Shown here piece by piece: positions 7,625-16,649 of a DNA stretch of 64,000 bases. The stretch spans positions 248,001-312,000 of the forward strand of contig NZ_JACAIS010000006.1 of the NCBI RefSeq assembly GCF_030325625.1, in the 5' to 3' direction. This DNA is from Sphingobacterium sp. N143 (GTDB lineage Bacteria; Bacteroidota; Bacteroidia; Sphingobacteriales; Sphingobacteriaceae). Numbering within the stretch: the stretch's first letter is position 1; each line of letters begins with the position of its first letter. A program made the position numbers and the translations under genes. The notes beneath the pieces were generated by a model, which ran no database searches, was not told the DNA's origin, and saw only the letters and a program-made list of their open reading frames with translations.

Positions 7625-8686
7625 CTAATTCTTGAAATTCTCCACACAAAGCGTCAATTCATAGGTCTGTTCATCCTGCATTTCCGACATGGTAAAATCT
7701 TCCGCAAACAGATACTCCATGCGTTTGCGCACATTCCGCAGGCCCACCCCATGGCTCGGCAGAATCTGCCGCCCCGGGCGCTTTCTATTTTTGACACGGA
7801 TCATATAGCCACTGTGTTCGACGAGGACATCAATGCTGGCGGGATGCTGCTTGTCCCAGATATCGGCATGCTTAAACAGGTTGCCGGCGAGTGTCTGTAA
7901 GGTCGTGGGAGCAATTCCGAAACGCATCAGATTGCCTGTGCAGCGCAATTGAATATAAAAAGGATCTTTTTCGATCTGTGCTTGTATGGATAGGTACTGT
8001 TGAAGCGCCGCCACTTCGTCCGACAGCAATATTTTGTTCGGTCCGTCCGCATCGTGTGCGTCCATATAGAATTTCATCAAGCGGTAGATTTCACCGATCT
8101 GACGTCCCAGCTCGGGATCCTTAGGAGCAATCTCTTTTTTCAGATGGTTAAAGATATTTCCCATCATATGCGGATGCACCTGCGCAGAGAAAGTCGTATA
8201 TTGTGAGGCTTTCATATTGGATTCGGCCTCGAGCTGTTTTTCGACTGCTGCGAGTTTTTCGTTTAACTCTTTAAGCTTTCCTTTGTAATGGTAATAAACC
8301 AACGCAATCACCGTGTAATTACCATGCATCACGAGCAATGTCTGTATAAACTGCCCCCAACGAAAAGAACCTCCGGAGACCACATAAGCACCATTCACAA
8401 TTTTTATCCCAAGACTTCCATATAAGAGCCAATACACCACACATCCTGAGATCACATAAAAAGTGCCCAGTACTGCCAGGGTCATGAATAGCTTTCCCCG
8501 ACTAAAAAAACTCTTTAATACGAAGGAGACCACATAGAATATGATCGCACAGTAGAAGACAGTAACCGTCGCCACCGTACCTGACATTCTATCGTTGCCC
8601 AAAGCGTTAACTGCAAAAAAATAAAGCGCGTATAAAATCCAGAAACAAAAATGCCTGAACCAATTGGTTTGCAAGAGTTTATTCAC
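7625..8686 (-). CDS. LytS/YehU-like sensor histidine kinase
   Basis: Four membrane helices occupy residues 10-135 (for example FCFWILYALYFFAV, VATVTVFYCAIIFYVVSFVL). A coiled-coil linker follows (KLKELNEKLAAVEKQLEAE), then a His_kinase-type H box QVHPHMMGNIFNHL with H173 as the likely phosphorylated residue, and an ATPase domain with LQTLAGNLFKHA (N box) and HGVGLRNVRKRM (G box). The H box departs from the usual QINPHFLFNSL (N to H, and MMGN for FLFN). The start is a GTG. It lies between the acyltransferase-like gene (23 bp) and the regulator (33 bp). Confidence 0.85.
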   Translation of the reverse strand: MNKLLQTNWFRHFCFWILYALYFFAVNALGNDRMSGTVATVTVFYCAIIFYVVSFVLKSFFSRGKLFMTLAVLGTFYVISGCVVYWLLYGSLGIKIVNGAYVVSGGSFRWGQFIQTLLVMHGNYTVIALVYYHYKGKLKELNEKLAAVEKQLEAESNMKASQYTTFSAQVHPHMMGNIFNHLKKEIAPKDPELGRQIGEIYRLMKFYMDAHDADGPNKILLSDEVAALQQYLSIQAQIEKDPFYIQLRCTGNLMRFGIAPTTLQTLAGNLFKHADIWDKQHPASIDVLVEHSGYMIRVKNRKRPGRQILPSHGVGLRNVRKRMEYLFAEDFTMSEMQDEQTYELTLCVENFKN

Positions 8687-8709
8687 AAATTATTAATATA
8701 TATTTAAAA

Positions 8710-9690
8710 TTAATAACCTAAAAATAATAACACATCCCTATCAAAACAAATCTTATCTAGAAACTTGTTTGTTACATGCAGAGGCAATGCATAGCTGAGG
8801 TAGGTAAATTTGTCGAGCAGGAGGTGCTGATCTGCATTTTTAAATAGGATAATACGCTGATCTATCCCCCATCGACTTTCGTCCGAACTTGGCGACATTG
8901 TCTTGTGCAGATAAAGCCAGGCTTCCCAAGCCTCGGGATGGCCCAACAGGACCTCTTCAAAATCCTCATAGATGACTCTGATAAAGTAATCTGTAAAATA
9001 CTGACGATTCGGAAACCAGTTCACAGGGCAGTGATCCAGTGTACGGATGGTGACGGGATTATTCTCCAGCGGTATTTCGGCGATCAGAATTGTCAGGTTT
9101 TTTCCAAGCAGATGAGCCATATCCAATATACCATGCTGTACGGCTATGCGACCATTTAAAAATTGTATTTCTTTCAATTTGTACCGAGCAGCATCTTTCG
9201 CTGCACTTAGACCACCATCGAGGTAACAGAATACATGATAGCCACGATCCATCTGACGGCGTAGTTTAAAGAAGAGATAAGGATCCTCAGCCTTAAGAAA
9301 TATAACTTGCTGTTGCCAGCTATCTCCGAGCTGATCCTTGTAATATTGCATCTGCTGGTCTATGATCTCTTCTGCCACAGGTATACAGAGCTTATAGCCT
9401 AGCTGGAGCAGAAAGGCTGGTACCGCCCGATAATATCCAAAATGAAAAGTCAGGATAAATCCAGGCTTCTCAGGCGGAGGAAGCCAGGAGGGCTTGCCAT
9501 CAAACTGCAATCCGAAGACGTTGACTTCGGCCTGTCGATTCGAGAAATTGATCACAGCGCGATGAAGATTTTGCTGGATATCGAGGTTACAAATACCCAG
9601 AAGATGTTGCATATTGGCCGAGAAAAATACAAACTCCCGCCAATCCTTTTCAGTGTAGGCCAGCATAGCGGCTTTCCAATTAAATTGCAT
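8710..9690 (-). CDS. LpxL/HtrB-like acyltransferase-fold protein
   Basis: The 326-residue protein resembles the lipid A acyltransferase superfamily: PGFILTFHFGYYRAVPAFLLQLGYKLCIPV corresponds in style to the block around the catalytic His, and later YHVFCYLDGG with QFLNGRIAVQHGILDMAHLLG matches the substrate block. In LpxL the catalytic motif is H-x4-D/E; here the residue four places beyond the His is Arg (HFGYYR), so classical acyl-CoA or acyl-ACP chemistry may be lost or changed. There is no membrane anchor. It lies between a tiny peptide ORF and a sensor kinase, so modifying or carrying a signal peptide is one possibility; this is inference. Confidence 0.55.
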   Translation of the reverse strand: MQFNWKAAMLAYTEKDWREFVFFSANMQHLLGICNLDIQQNLHRAVINFSNRQAEVNVFGLQFDGKPSWLPPPEKPGFILTFHFGYYRAVPAFLLQLGYKLCIPVAEEIIDQQMQYYKDQLGDSWQQQVIFLKAEDPYLFFKLRRQMDRGYHVFCYLDGGLSAAKDAARYKLKEIQFLNGRIAVQHGILDMAHLLGKNLTILIAEIPLENNPVTIRTLDHCPVNWFPNRQYFTDYFIRVIYEDFEEVLLGHPEAWEAWLYLHKTMSPSSDESRWGIDQRIILFKNADQHLLLDKFTYLSYALPLHVTNKFLDKICFDRDVLLFLGY

Positions 9691-9717
9691 ATAAAAATTT
9701 TAAGGTCAATAGAGAGA

Positions 9718-9751
9718 ACATGCTGTGCCATAGAGCCATGGCACAACATGT
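9718..9751 (-). terminator. Attenuator-like hairpin
   Basis: ACATGCTGTGCCAT (9718-9731) and ATGGCACAACATGT (9738-9751) form a 14-bp stem with one G-U pair and a six-base loop. On the minus strand it follows the tiny peptide ORF by 19 bp and precedes the acyltransferase-like gene by 27 bp. No strong U run follows, so it could be a partial terminator or an RNA-processing element. Confidence 0.55.
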
Positions 9752-9770
9752 CCATTGTTAACATTGGTTA

Positions 9771-9896
9771 TTATGGGAATGCAATATTGCATTTCCGGTC
9801 CTCTTCCTCTTCACCCATACCAAGCATGAGGTCCTTAATGGTAAGCGGTTTTGGGTCATAGAGTCCAAACTGCGCTAATACTACTGTAATTTCCAC
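9771..9896 (-). CDS. Candidate 41-residue peptide
   Basis: From a GTG at 9896 the frame encodes 41 residues: a hydrophobic start (EITVVLAQFGLYDPKPLT), the segment IKDLMLGMGEEEEDRKC and the end NIAFP. A run of four Glu and a single Cys six residues from the end are notable. AACGAGA upstream could be a weak ribosome binding site. It overlaps a second tiny ORF by 16 bp and is followed by a hairpin and the acyltransferase-like gene. It might be the precursor of a signal or modified peptide. It could also be a remnant. Confidence 0.4.
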   Translation of the reverse strand: MEITVVLAQFGLYDPKPLTIKDLMLGMGEEEEDRKCNIAFP

Positions 9897-10015
9897 GATA
9901 TATCTCGTTCAAAAAATAAAACCATCGGCTGTTCTCGCAACAGCTTTACGGCTTCAGGCACTGAAGACTGTGGATCGATCGGCGGTAAAAATTCAACTAT
10001 TATCGGAGGTACCAA
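9881..10015 (-). CDS. Candidate tiny upstream ORF
   Basis: A frame ending in TAG at 9881-9883 overlaps the 41-residue peptide by 16 bp. From a TTG at 10015 it would encode 44 residues beginning with Pro-rich VPPIIVEFLPPIDPQ and ending VLFFERDISWKLQ; from the ATG at 9925 only 14 residues. No clear ribosome binding site decides the start. It may be a leader peptide coupling translation to the next ORF, or the two frames may be halves of one gene split by a frameshift. Confidence 0.3.
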   Translation of the reverse strand: MVPPIIVEFLPPIDPQSSVPEAVKLLREQPMVLFFERDISWKLQ

Positions 10016-10142
10016 AGGACAGCACCGTCATCTGCCGTTTGTCTGGCGCACATCGTTTTATGCTCGGCAAATCGCTATCAAGTTGGGTTTGATGGGAGGC
10101 AAAAGCCTTTATAAGGGTAGTTTCGTTTTTAGTTTTTAAAGA

Positions 10143-10159
10143 TTGTAGTTTTACTACAA
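10143..10159. promoter_or_regulatory. Palindromic operator candidate
   Basis: TTGTAGT (10143-10149) and ACTACAA (10153-10159) are perfect inverted repeats separated by TTT. The site is 47 bp upstream of the Crp-like gene starting at 10207 and is a plausible autoregulatory site. Confidence 0.45.
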
Positions 10160-10206
10160 ACCATATATTACTGAAGGTAAGCCAGATAAACTAAAAACAA
10201 CACATT

Positions 10207-10854
10207 ATGACGGATAAGCGCAGCCACAAGGCTGGACTAAAACTCTTGTTTGATTTTTGGGGAAAATATCATACAATAGACAACTTTCATTATCAGTGGG
10301 CCAAGGATAATCTCAAAGTCAAGACTGTCAAACGTGGCGAGCAACTCAGCTCAACTGATCATCGTTCGGAGATGACTTATTTTGTCGCCACCGGGCTATT
10401 GGCCCGGATTGAGGAAAATCCCAATACAGGCAAACGCAAGATTATGAGCCTCGCCATTCCCAACATGGCCCTGATGACGACCAGTCACCTTTACACGCAC
10501 AATTTGCACCCGGGCAATATAGTAGCCCTCCGTTCGGGAATCATTATTGCGATTCCGCACCTCATCCTCCGGCAGTTTCAAGAAAATGAGAAATCTATCG
10601 ACACGCTGATAGACGTCTTGGGCAATAAAAAGAAAAGACAGCTTGCGCTATTGAGGCGTGCCATTTTAGGCCACTCTCCTTTTGATCGCTACCTGCACTT
10701 TGCCAAGCTACTGCCCGAAATCAAGGCTGCGACTACACAGATTGAGCAGGCCGATCTACTCGGTATTTCGCGCCATACCGTACAGGAGGCGCAATATTTT
10801 CTTTTAACAGGGAAATTTCCAAAAAATAGCCCCCATAGGTCAGGCAAAAACTGA
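10207..10854 (+). CDS. Crp/Fnr-like transcriptional regulator
   Basis: The 215 residues show a cyclic-nucleotide-binding-type beta barrel (KVKTVKRGEQLSSTDHRSEM, YFVATGLLARIEENP, KRKIMSLAIPNMALMTT), a long helix and a helix-turn-helix near the end (TTQIEQADLLGISRHTVQEAQYFLLTG). It lacks the RxA phosphate-binding signature of cAMP-binding Crp, as is usual in Bacteroidetes homologues. It stands alone, divergent from the peptide/TCS unit, and is followed by the DUF6520-type gene on the same strand. It is not closely related to the Crp group of the 32-57 kb region. Confidence 0.75.
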   Translation: MTDKRSHKAGLKLLFDFWGKYHTIDNFHYQWAKDNLKVKTVKRGEQLSSTDHRSEMTYFVATGLLARIEENPNTGKRKIMSLAIPNMALMTTSHLYTHNLHPGNIVALRSGIIIAIPHLILRQFQENEKSIDTLIDVLGNKKKRQLALLRRAILGHSPFDRYLHFAKLLPEIKAATTQIEQADLLGISRHTVQEAQYFLLTGKFPKNSPHRSGKN

Positions 10855-10877
10855 TCATAGTTTATATCCAACTTTGT

Positions 10878-10907
10878 ATTAAAGCCAGCGAAGAATGCTG
10901 GCTTAAT
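10878..10907 (+). terminator. Hairpin between Crp-like and DUF6520-type genes
   Basis: ATTAAAGCCAGC and GCTGGCTTAAT form a stem of about 11 bp with one bulged A and an eight-base loop. It starts 24 bp after the Crp-like stop. No T run follows, so termination may be partial. Confidence 0.5.
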
Positions 10908-10938
10908 AAAACATTTTATAAACTAAATTTTAAAGCCT

Positions 10939-11328
10939 ATGGCAACAAAAAGAAACAGCTGGCTACGTGCCAGCGCATTAGCATTATTAGGTTTGGGTCT
11001 TGCATACGGTACCCAAAGTTTTATTGAAAAAGAGGAAGTGAAAGTAGAGCCAAACACTACAGCAACACGGGCAAACCAAACTTGGTACAACAATGAGCTC
11101 GTTGATTCGGACCCGACAAATCCAGCGAACTATGCTTTGACACCGAAATTTGAGTGTGGTGATAAGACGGAAGAAATCTGCTCCATCTCAGCCCCGGACG
11201 ATGGTTCAGGTCAACCAGACATGACATATGTACAATCTTCCGGTTCAACTGTAGAAAGCGAAATTCAAGATGCAGAATCTACCTTGAATCCAAACACTAC
11301 CGTACAAGCATTCCGTTCCAATCATTAA
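10939..11328 (+). CDS. DUF6520-type exported small protein
   Basis: The 129-residue product has a basic N-terminus and a hydrophobic signal segment (KRNSWLRASALALLGLGLAYG). The mature part has TWYNNEL, a Pro/Asn-rich turn, and two Cys (FECGDKTEEICSI), as in the DUF6520 family, small exported Bacteroidetes proteins of unknown role that have a signal segment, a tyrosine-rich turn and a paired-Cys motif. The acidic, Asn- and Ser-rich tail is longer than I would expect. It faces the SusD gene across a shared terminator. Confidence 0.6.
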   Translation: MATKRNSWLRASALALLGLGLAYGTQSFIEKEEVKVEPNTTATRANQTWYNNELVDSDPTNPANYALTPKFECGDKTEEICSISAPDDGSGQPDMTYVQSSGSTVESEIQDAESTLNPNTTVQAFRSNH

Positions 11329-11334
11329 AACGAC

Positions 11335-11370
11335 AAAGCCGGCTTTCCTTCACGAAAGCCGGTCTTCTTT
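11335..11370. terminator. Terminator shared by convergent genes
   Basis: CCGGCTTTC (11339-11347) pairs with GAAAGCCGG (11354-11362), followed on the plus strand by a pyrimidine-rich TCTTCTTTCTC. It lies between the convergent DUF6520-type and SusD stops and could serve both directions. Confidence 0.65.
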
Positions 11371-11372
11371 CT

Positions 11373-12734
11373 CTATCTCGGATTTTGCAGGATGTTACTT
11401 TGAATAATCACCTCCGCCGGTATCGGATAGATATATCTTGGATCATTAGCTGGCAACTCGTACCTTTTTATTTCTCCATTGACATTGATCTCACGAAAGA
11501 GATCGACAGCATGATCGGGATCTAAATTCAAGCGTTTCAAGTCTGACCACCTTACACCACGAAATAGCATTTCCTTACGTCGTTCGTTCAATATGATGCT
11601 TAACAATTCTTTCGCATCTAACGGTTTCAATGCTTCAAAAGCTCCCTTAACAATTCTATTTTCCAACAATTTGTTGAGATCGGCCACAGCTTCAGCCCGA
11701 GCACCTAGTCGTGCATTACATTCCGCACGGATCAAATAAAGCTCATCATTTGCAAATCCAGCAAAATAAGAAGCAGACCGTCCAGAATAATATCCTTTAT
11801 AAGCATATTCTGTATCGTTAATAGATTTGAAATAAACCTGTTTTCGCAAATCATCACCATCGTACAAATCATATAAAGGCTTTGGTATCCTTGCCGTACC
11901 ATTATGTAGAGCGCTGCTCCCAGATATTGTAGAACCGTAGTATATCATCTCCACATTCTTTGGATTAAAAGGAAAAGCAGGTGCAGGATCGATTGCATTG
12001 AAATCCATTAAATCGGCATTTACTTTTAGACATTGATTGGCATAATATCGGGCCGATTCATAGTCTAACATGCTTAGATAGATACGAGCTAGGGCTGCAT
12101 AAGCCGCACGTTTGCTTGGCCTATTGATTTCAGCCGCCTGATCTTTTAGGAAAGGAATAGCCCCTTTGATATCCTCAATAATCTGCTGATATGTTTCGTG
12201 AACAGTAGCTCGGGTAACAGGCACATTAAAATCAGAGGTCAACCGAATTGGCACCCCATAGGGACTATCTGTATCTTTATCAAATACAGGACAATATAAC
12301 TGAGCGACATAAAAATGCGCCAAACCACGGACAAACATCGCTTCACCTTGGATATCAATATTTTTAACTGGCTGCAGTCGTTCTACTCCCTCCAATACAA
12401 TATTAGATATCATAATCGTATTATAACAGGTTCGCCAATAACCAACATCTATAGAAAGCATATTCTTATCCCATGTATAAGCCTCCTGATAGCTTGCCTG
12501 CATTTTCCCATAATCTACATCAGTCAAGTAATAATCATCAGTCCCCAGTTCGATCAGCCCAGGATAATAGAGGTTGATCTGGGACTCAAAGTCCAAGAGC
12601 GCTCTTAGGTCCTCCTCCTTATCAGGTGTGGCCGCAGACAACTGCGGCTTTTCGTCCAGAAATTTGGCACAAGACTGGGAGAATACGCCCAGTAACACTA
12701 TACCTATATACATAATATACCTCATATGCACCAT
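11373..12734 (-). CDS. SusD/RagB-family nutrient-binding lipoprotein
   Basis: The 453-residue protein starts with a lipoprotein signal ending FSQSC and continues KFLDEKPQLSAATPDKEEDL, the SusD-like N-terminus. The middle has the helical repeats with GEAMFVRGLAHFYVAQLY and AYAALARIYLSMLDYESARYYAN, and the C-terminal part has the family end ERRKEMLFRGVRWSDLKRLNLDPDH and YIYPIPAEVIIQSN. SusD proteins sit on the cell surface as a lid over the SusC channel. It begins 4 bp after SusC ends. A later ATG at 12725 is an equally likely start. Confidence 0.9.
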   Translation of the reverse strand: MVHMRYIMYIGIVLLGVFSQSCAKFLDEKPQLSAATPDKEEDLRALLDFESQINLYYPGLIELGTDDYYLTDVDYGKMQASYQEAYTWDKNMLSIDVGYWRTCYNTIMISNIVLEGVERLQPVKNIDIQGEAMFVRGLAHFYVAQLYCPVFDKDTDSPYGVPIRLTSDFNVPVTRATVHETYQQIIEDIKGAIPFLKDQAAEINRPSKRAAYAALARIYLSMLDYESARYYANQCLKVNADLMDFNAIDPAPAFPFNPKNVEMIYYGSTISGSSALHNGTARIPKPLYDLYDGDDLRKQVYFKSINDTEYAYKGYYSGRSASYFAGFANDELYLIRAECNARLGARAEAVADLNKLLENRIVKGAFEALKPLDAKELLSIILNERRKEMLFRGVRWSDLKRLNLDPDHAVDLFREINVNGEIKRYELPANDPRYIYPIPAEVIIQSNILQNPR

Positions 12735-12737
12735 TAT

Positions 12738-15700
12738 TTAAAAATGAACTGATAGCCCCAAGTTATAATTTCTAGCTGGGGGCATGTTGTTAAAATCGGG
12801 GTCTATTCCCCACTTGTTTGCTTTCCATAACAAAGCCACATTATTTACCGAAGCATAAAACTGAACCGGATATTTATGGGCTAGCCTCCATTGATACTGC
12901 AATCGGAGATCCTGTAGTCGTATTACATCTCCCCTACCAATATTTTCTTCGGAATACGCATAAAAATTATCCCGATTCGCGTTAGCCGGATAGGTCATCG
13001 ACGGTACCGTTGTCCTCAACTCATCCCCCGGTTTTTGCCATCGTTGGTCATAATCTCCATGCGTACGCCAGCCATTAAAAAGGTCCTGATAACGTATGGT
13101 TTCCTTTTGGAAGAAATGACCAAACTTATAAGCAATATTCACCGTAAACATCCAAGACTTCCATATAAATGTCTGATTCAATGACCCATAATATGGCGGT
13201 ATACCTGTACCATGGTAGATCAAATTTTGCATAGAGTCAGCTAACAGTTTGGTGTAATCTTTTGAGACTTCTCCTTTAAGATATCCTTGCGGATCACCAT
13301 TCGTAGGGTCAAGTCCCATAAAGCGATACGAAAATACCGGATAAAGAGCTTTACCTTCCACGGGGGACAGATTTCGCCCGGCATAAGAGGTAAAGGTCGA
13401 TGCACGCCACGTACCACCATAATATTTATCCACATTATCTTTATTGACAGTAAACAGTACTTTCGAGATCCATTTAAAAGTACCATCGATAATTTTAGCA
13501 TTTAGATCTATGTCTATTCCTTTTCCCGAGGCCATAGCTACATTGCGTCTTACGGTACTAAAACCATAGGTCGGATCGATTGGATCTGAAGCAAAGAGAT
13601 CAGTAGACTTTTTGAAATAAGCATCCGCAGACAGCGAGATTCTATTATTGAAAAGTGTCGCATCCAAGGCCACGTTAATCATACGTACATCCTCCCATCG
13701 AAGCGATGGATTGGGAAGGAGCGACACGATAGCACGCGGAAAAGTGCTAACATCGGTGTTTAGACCTGACATATAGGTTATGATCGGTAAACTTGTGGTC
13801 ATGCCCCCAGAATTTCCGCTATGTCCCCATGTAGAGCGCAACTTCAGACCGTTGATAACATTGCTCTTTGGGAAAAAAGCTTCGTCCGAAACTTTCCAAG
13901 CCAGACCGGTAGACCAGAGTGGATTCCATTTATTGTTGGCATTTACCCCAAACAGATTGGAAGCATCCCTGCGTCCACTGACTGAAAAGATATAGCGTCC
14001 CTTGTAAGTATACGAAGCATTTCCAAACAACGAAACATAGCGCCGCGTCCGTTTATCAAAACCATTTGTATAGGGAATACGGCTCAAACCGCCAAGACCA
14101 TCATAGATCGGATAGGCGTCCACAGGATTTACCAATTGACCGACATACAATTTTTCATCAAACCCATAAGTTGTAAATAAATTACTCTCTTCTGTCCTTG
14201 TAGACACCTCGGATCCGCCAAAAAAGTTAAGCTCATGCAGATTATTCCATTTTTGAGCAAAATTGAGTTGAATCCTTCCTTTATGGCTCGTAAAATCATT
14301 ATTCCCATTGGTCAAAACCCCTCCGAAAGGTATGACCCGTTTTACAGAACCCTTGTCGATCTGCGTAAAGCGATTGATGAGATCACGGGTAAAGAAAGAC
14401 TCCTGTCCACGCAATGTCCGGGTGCTTCCCAGCTGACCTTCAAAGCCATACTGGCCAGTAATATCCAGATTATCCCACAACTTGACCGATAATTTAAGGC
14501 CAGCATTCCAATAATTGGTATTATTGTTGGCTTTGGATTTACCAAATTCATCTAAGGGTTTATAAAGCCAATCCAGCAGCCCTTCGTTACGTGCAGCAAC
14601 AGATTCCATATATCTAAAATTATACTGTGATGGAATGACCAAGGGATCACCGGAGTCATCCATCAACTGCGCATACGGATAGAGATTGGTCCTTCCTCCC
14701 CCCACGGATATGGGATAATCCGTGAGGCCAGGATTATAGCTATTCTGCATATTGGAATACATCAGATTGCTCTCCAGTCTAAACCGCTTCCAAAAATTCA
14801 GTTGATAGCTCCCATTAATCACAAGCCGCTGGCTAGCACTCTCTTTTTTGTTGAGCGCATTTCTGTCATAGCCAATCCCAATACGATATCCGCTCTGCAC
14901 ACCACTACCTGACAGGGCAATATTATTTTGACTAAGTATACCATTGCGATAAACATGACGGAGCAACTCATTGCGATAATCCAGCGTCTTATATTTTTCA
15001 ATACGTGCATCCACTTCCTGTTGTGAGATCAGCCCATTCGTATGATCATGTAGTGCGTCCACTACTGGAGAAACAATACCACGATTGGAATTTGTACCAT
15101 TCAATATAGTATTGTAAAAGCCCTTGTCAAACAGCATTCGCTCTACCTCAATAAATTCAGCCGAAGACATTTTGGGAGCATACATTAAATTAGGCTTTTC
15201 GGTCATGGTCAGATTGGACGAAAAGTCAACAGTCATTCCTTTACGCCTTCCATGATTTTTGAGTTTGATCACGATCACGCCATTCCCAGCACGGGCACCC
15301 CAGACCGACGTTGCCGCCGCATCTTTAAGTAGTGTAACCGTCTCCACATCATTGGGATTGATGGAATTGATATCCCCTTCAAAGGGCAGGTCGTTGACAA
15401 TAATCAATGGCCCCATCAGTGCAGTCGAAAGCGTATTGATACCTCGAATATTGATCTGATTGGTACCGTTACGTCGATCCATCTGCAAAGCTGAAAAATT
15501 ACCTTCTAACCGATCCAGTATATTCCCCGAAGACGTTCTTTGCATAATTACCTTGTCATCCACCTGTGCAAAAGCACCCGTAGCCCGATCTTTAGGGATG
15601 CGTTGATAGCCTGTTTCTACCATCACCTCCTCGAGTTGGTTCGTTTTTTTAGCGAGGATAATCCGAAGGGTATTATTTTTGGCTTCAGAAAGCAGAATAA

Positions 15701-15944
15701 TCTGAGTATTGTACGCCGTATGACTTATGGTCAACTGTTCATTAAGATCTGTAGTCGCGAATTGAAACTTTCCTTCGCGATCCGTCCTTATTTGCAGCTT
15801 AGCCATGGTCAATTTGATAGTTGCACCAGCAATAGGCTGGTCAGTCTCATCCAACACCGTACCGATGTATTTGTGCTGTGCTTTTACCTCGTTGAAAAAT
15901 AAAAGCAGCATAGAGAGAAGCAGGTAAGTCAATAATCTATTCAT
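12738..15944 (-). CDS. SusC/RagA-family TonB-dependent outer-membrane transporter
   Basis: The 1068 residues comprise a signal peptide (LLTYLLLSMLLLFFNEVKAQ), a carboxypeptidase-like beta-sandwich (IGTVLDETDQPIAGATIKL), a plug domain with the SusC signature NIRGINTLSTA and VTLLKDAAATSVWGARAGNGVI, and a 22-strand barrel ending in the aromatic-ended strand YNLGLSVHF. No STN signal-transduction domain is present, so it is not a FecA-like transducer. It overlaps the thioredoxin gene by 8 bp (ATGAATAG), indicating coupled translation. The substrate cannot be deduced; thioredoxin-linked SusC/D pairs are often peptide or metal-complex importers. Confidence 0.95.
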   Translation of the reverse strand: MNRLLTYLLLSMLLLFFNEVKAQHKYIGTVLDETDQPIAGATIKLTMAKLQIRTDREGKFQFATTDLNEQLTISHTAYNTQIILLSEAKNNTLRIILAKKTNQLEEVMVETGYQRIPKDRATGAFAQVDDKVIMQRTSSGNILDRLEGNFSALQMDRRNGTNQINIRGINTLSTALMGPLIIVNDLPFEGDINSINPNDVETVTLLKDAAATSVWGARAGNGVIVIKLKNHGRRKGMTVDFSSNLTMTEKPNLMYAPKMSSAEFIEVERMLFDKGFYNTILNGTNSNRGIVSPVVDALHDHTNGLISQQEVDARIEKYKTLDYRNELLRHVYRNGILSQNNIALSGSGVQSGYRIGIGYDRNALNKKESASQRLVINGSYQLNFWKRFRLESNLMYSNMQNSYNPGLTDYPISVGGGRTNLYPYAQLMDDSGDPLVIPSQYNFRYMESVAARNEGLLDWLYKPLDEFGKSKANNNTNYWNAGLKLSVKLWDNLDITGQYGFEGQLGSTRTLRGQESFFTRDLINRFTQIDKGSVKRVIPFGGVLTNGNNDFTSHKGRIQLNFAQKWNNLHELNFFGGSEVSTRTEESNLFTTYGFDEKLYVGQLVNPVDAYPIYDGLGGLSRIPYTNGFDKRTRRYVSLFGNASYTYKGRYIFSVSGRRDASNLFGVNANNKWNPLWSTGLAWKVSDEAFFPKSNVINGLKLRSTWGHSGNSGGMTTSLPIITYMSGLNTDVSTFPRAIVSLLPNPSLRWEDVRMINVALDATLFNNRISLSADAYFKKSTDLFASDPIDPTYGFSTVRRNVAMASGKGIDIDLNAKIIDGTFKWISKVLFTVNKDNVDKYYGGTWRASTFTSYAGRNLSPVEGKALYPVFSYRFMGLDPTNGDPQGYLKGEVSKDYTKLLADSMQNLIYHGTGIPPYYGSLNQTFIWKSWMFTVNIAYKFGHFFQKETIRYQDLFNGWRTHGDYDQRWQKPGDELRTTVPSMTYPANANRDNFYAYSEENIGRGDVIRLQDLRLQYQWRLAHKYPVQFYASVNNVALLWKANKWGIDPDFNNMPPARNYNLGLSVHF

Positions 15945-16632
15945 AGTTTCCCTGCCCCCTTAACAAGTCGATTACATCATCAATCTGTTTTTTATTTACG
16001 AAGGTATATCCTGTGATAGCCAGCACTGTACCACGCGGTGAGATCCACACATACCTCGGAATTGAAGCGTGTGGAAATAAACGAATCAGGTATTCATCCT
16101 CATAGACCGTAGGCAGGGAGCTCCCTCCTATTCTGGACAGATTCTCAGTATATGTCTTTTTGATTTTGGCAAGGTCATCCCGCCGATGTTTAGTATTGAC
16201 AAGTACCATAGCCAACGTATCTGCATAACGTTGGCTCAGCTTCTCCCCTTTTGGCATTTGCGTAAGACACATTCCACACCATGAAGCCCAGAAGTCCAAG
16301 ATGATCAGCTTACCTTTCAGATGCGTTAAATCTGTAATAATTGGATTTCCATCTTTAAAAATTTTATACTGTCGTGTATAGAAATCATCTGGAACTCTAT
16401 CTCCCACATTGATCGCAGCAATAGAAAGAAGCCCATTGGCCCCGCTGTCCTTGCGGGGCGTCTGAGCCGATAAACTAAACATAGAAACTAGGATAAATCC
16501 CATCAGAAACGTCTCTTTGCCTTTCAACACTTTGAACAGTACGCTATCCGTACTTAAATAGTGCTTAACACGTACTTGAAGTATATAGGTTATATAAAGC
16601 CTTACAAAGGCTAGTAATCTTGGGGTATTCAT
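15937..16632 (-). CDS. TlpA-like membrane-anchored thioredoxin
   Basis: The product has a 40-residue basic N-terminus, a single hydrophobic helix (FLMGFILVSMFSLSAQ, about 42-57) and a periplasmic thioredoxin fold with LIILDFWASWCGMCLTQMP (CxxC with Gly-Met), LPTVYEDEYLIRLF and the IPRYVWISPRG cis-Pro region. It should reduce disulfides or act on thiols in the periplasm. Being first in the operon with SusC and SusD is a recurrent Bacteroidetes arrangement. Confidence 0.85.
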   Translation of the reverse strand: MNTPRLLAFVRLYITYILQVRVKHYLSTDSVLFKVLKGKETFLMGFILVSMFSLSAQTPRKDSGANGLLSIAAINVGDRVPDDFYTRQYKIFKDGNPIITDLTHLKGKLIILDFWASWCGMCLTQMPKGEKLSQRYADTLAMVLVNTKHRRDDLAKIKKTYTENLSRIGGSSLPTVYEDEYLIRLFPHASIPRYVWISPRGTVLAITGYTFVNKKQIDDVIDLLRGQGNYE

Positions 16633-16649
16633 AATTTGTTTATTAGTGG

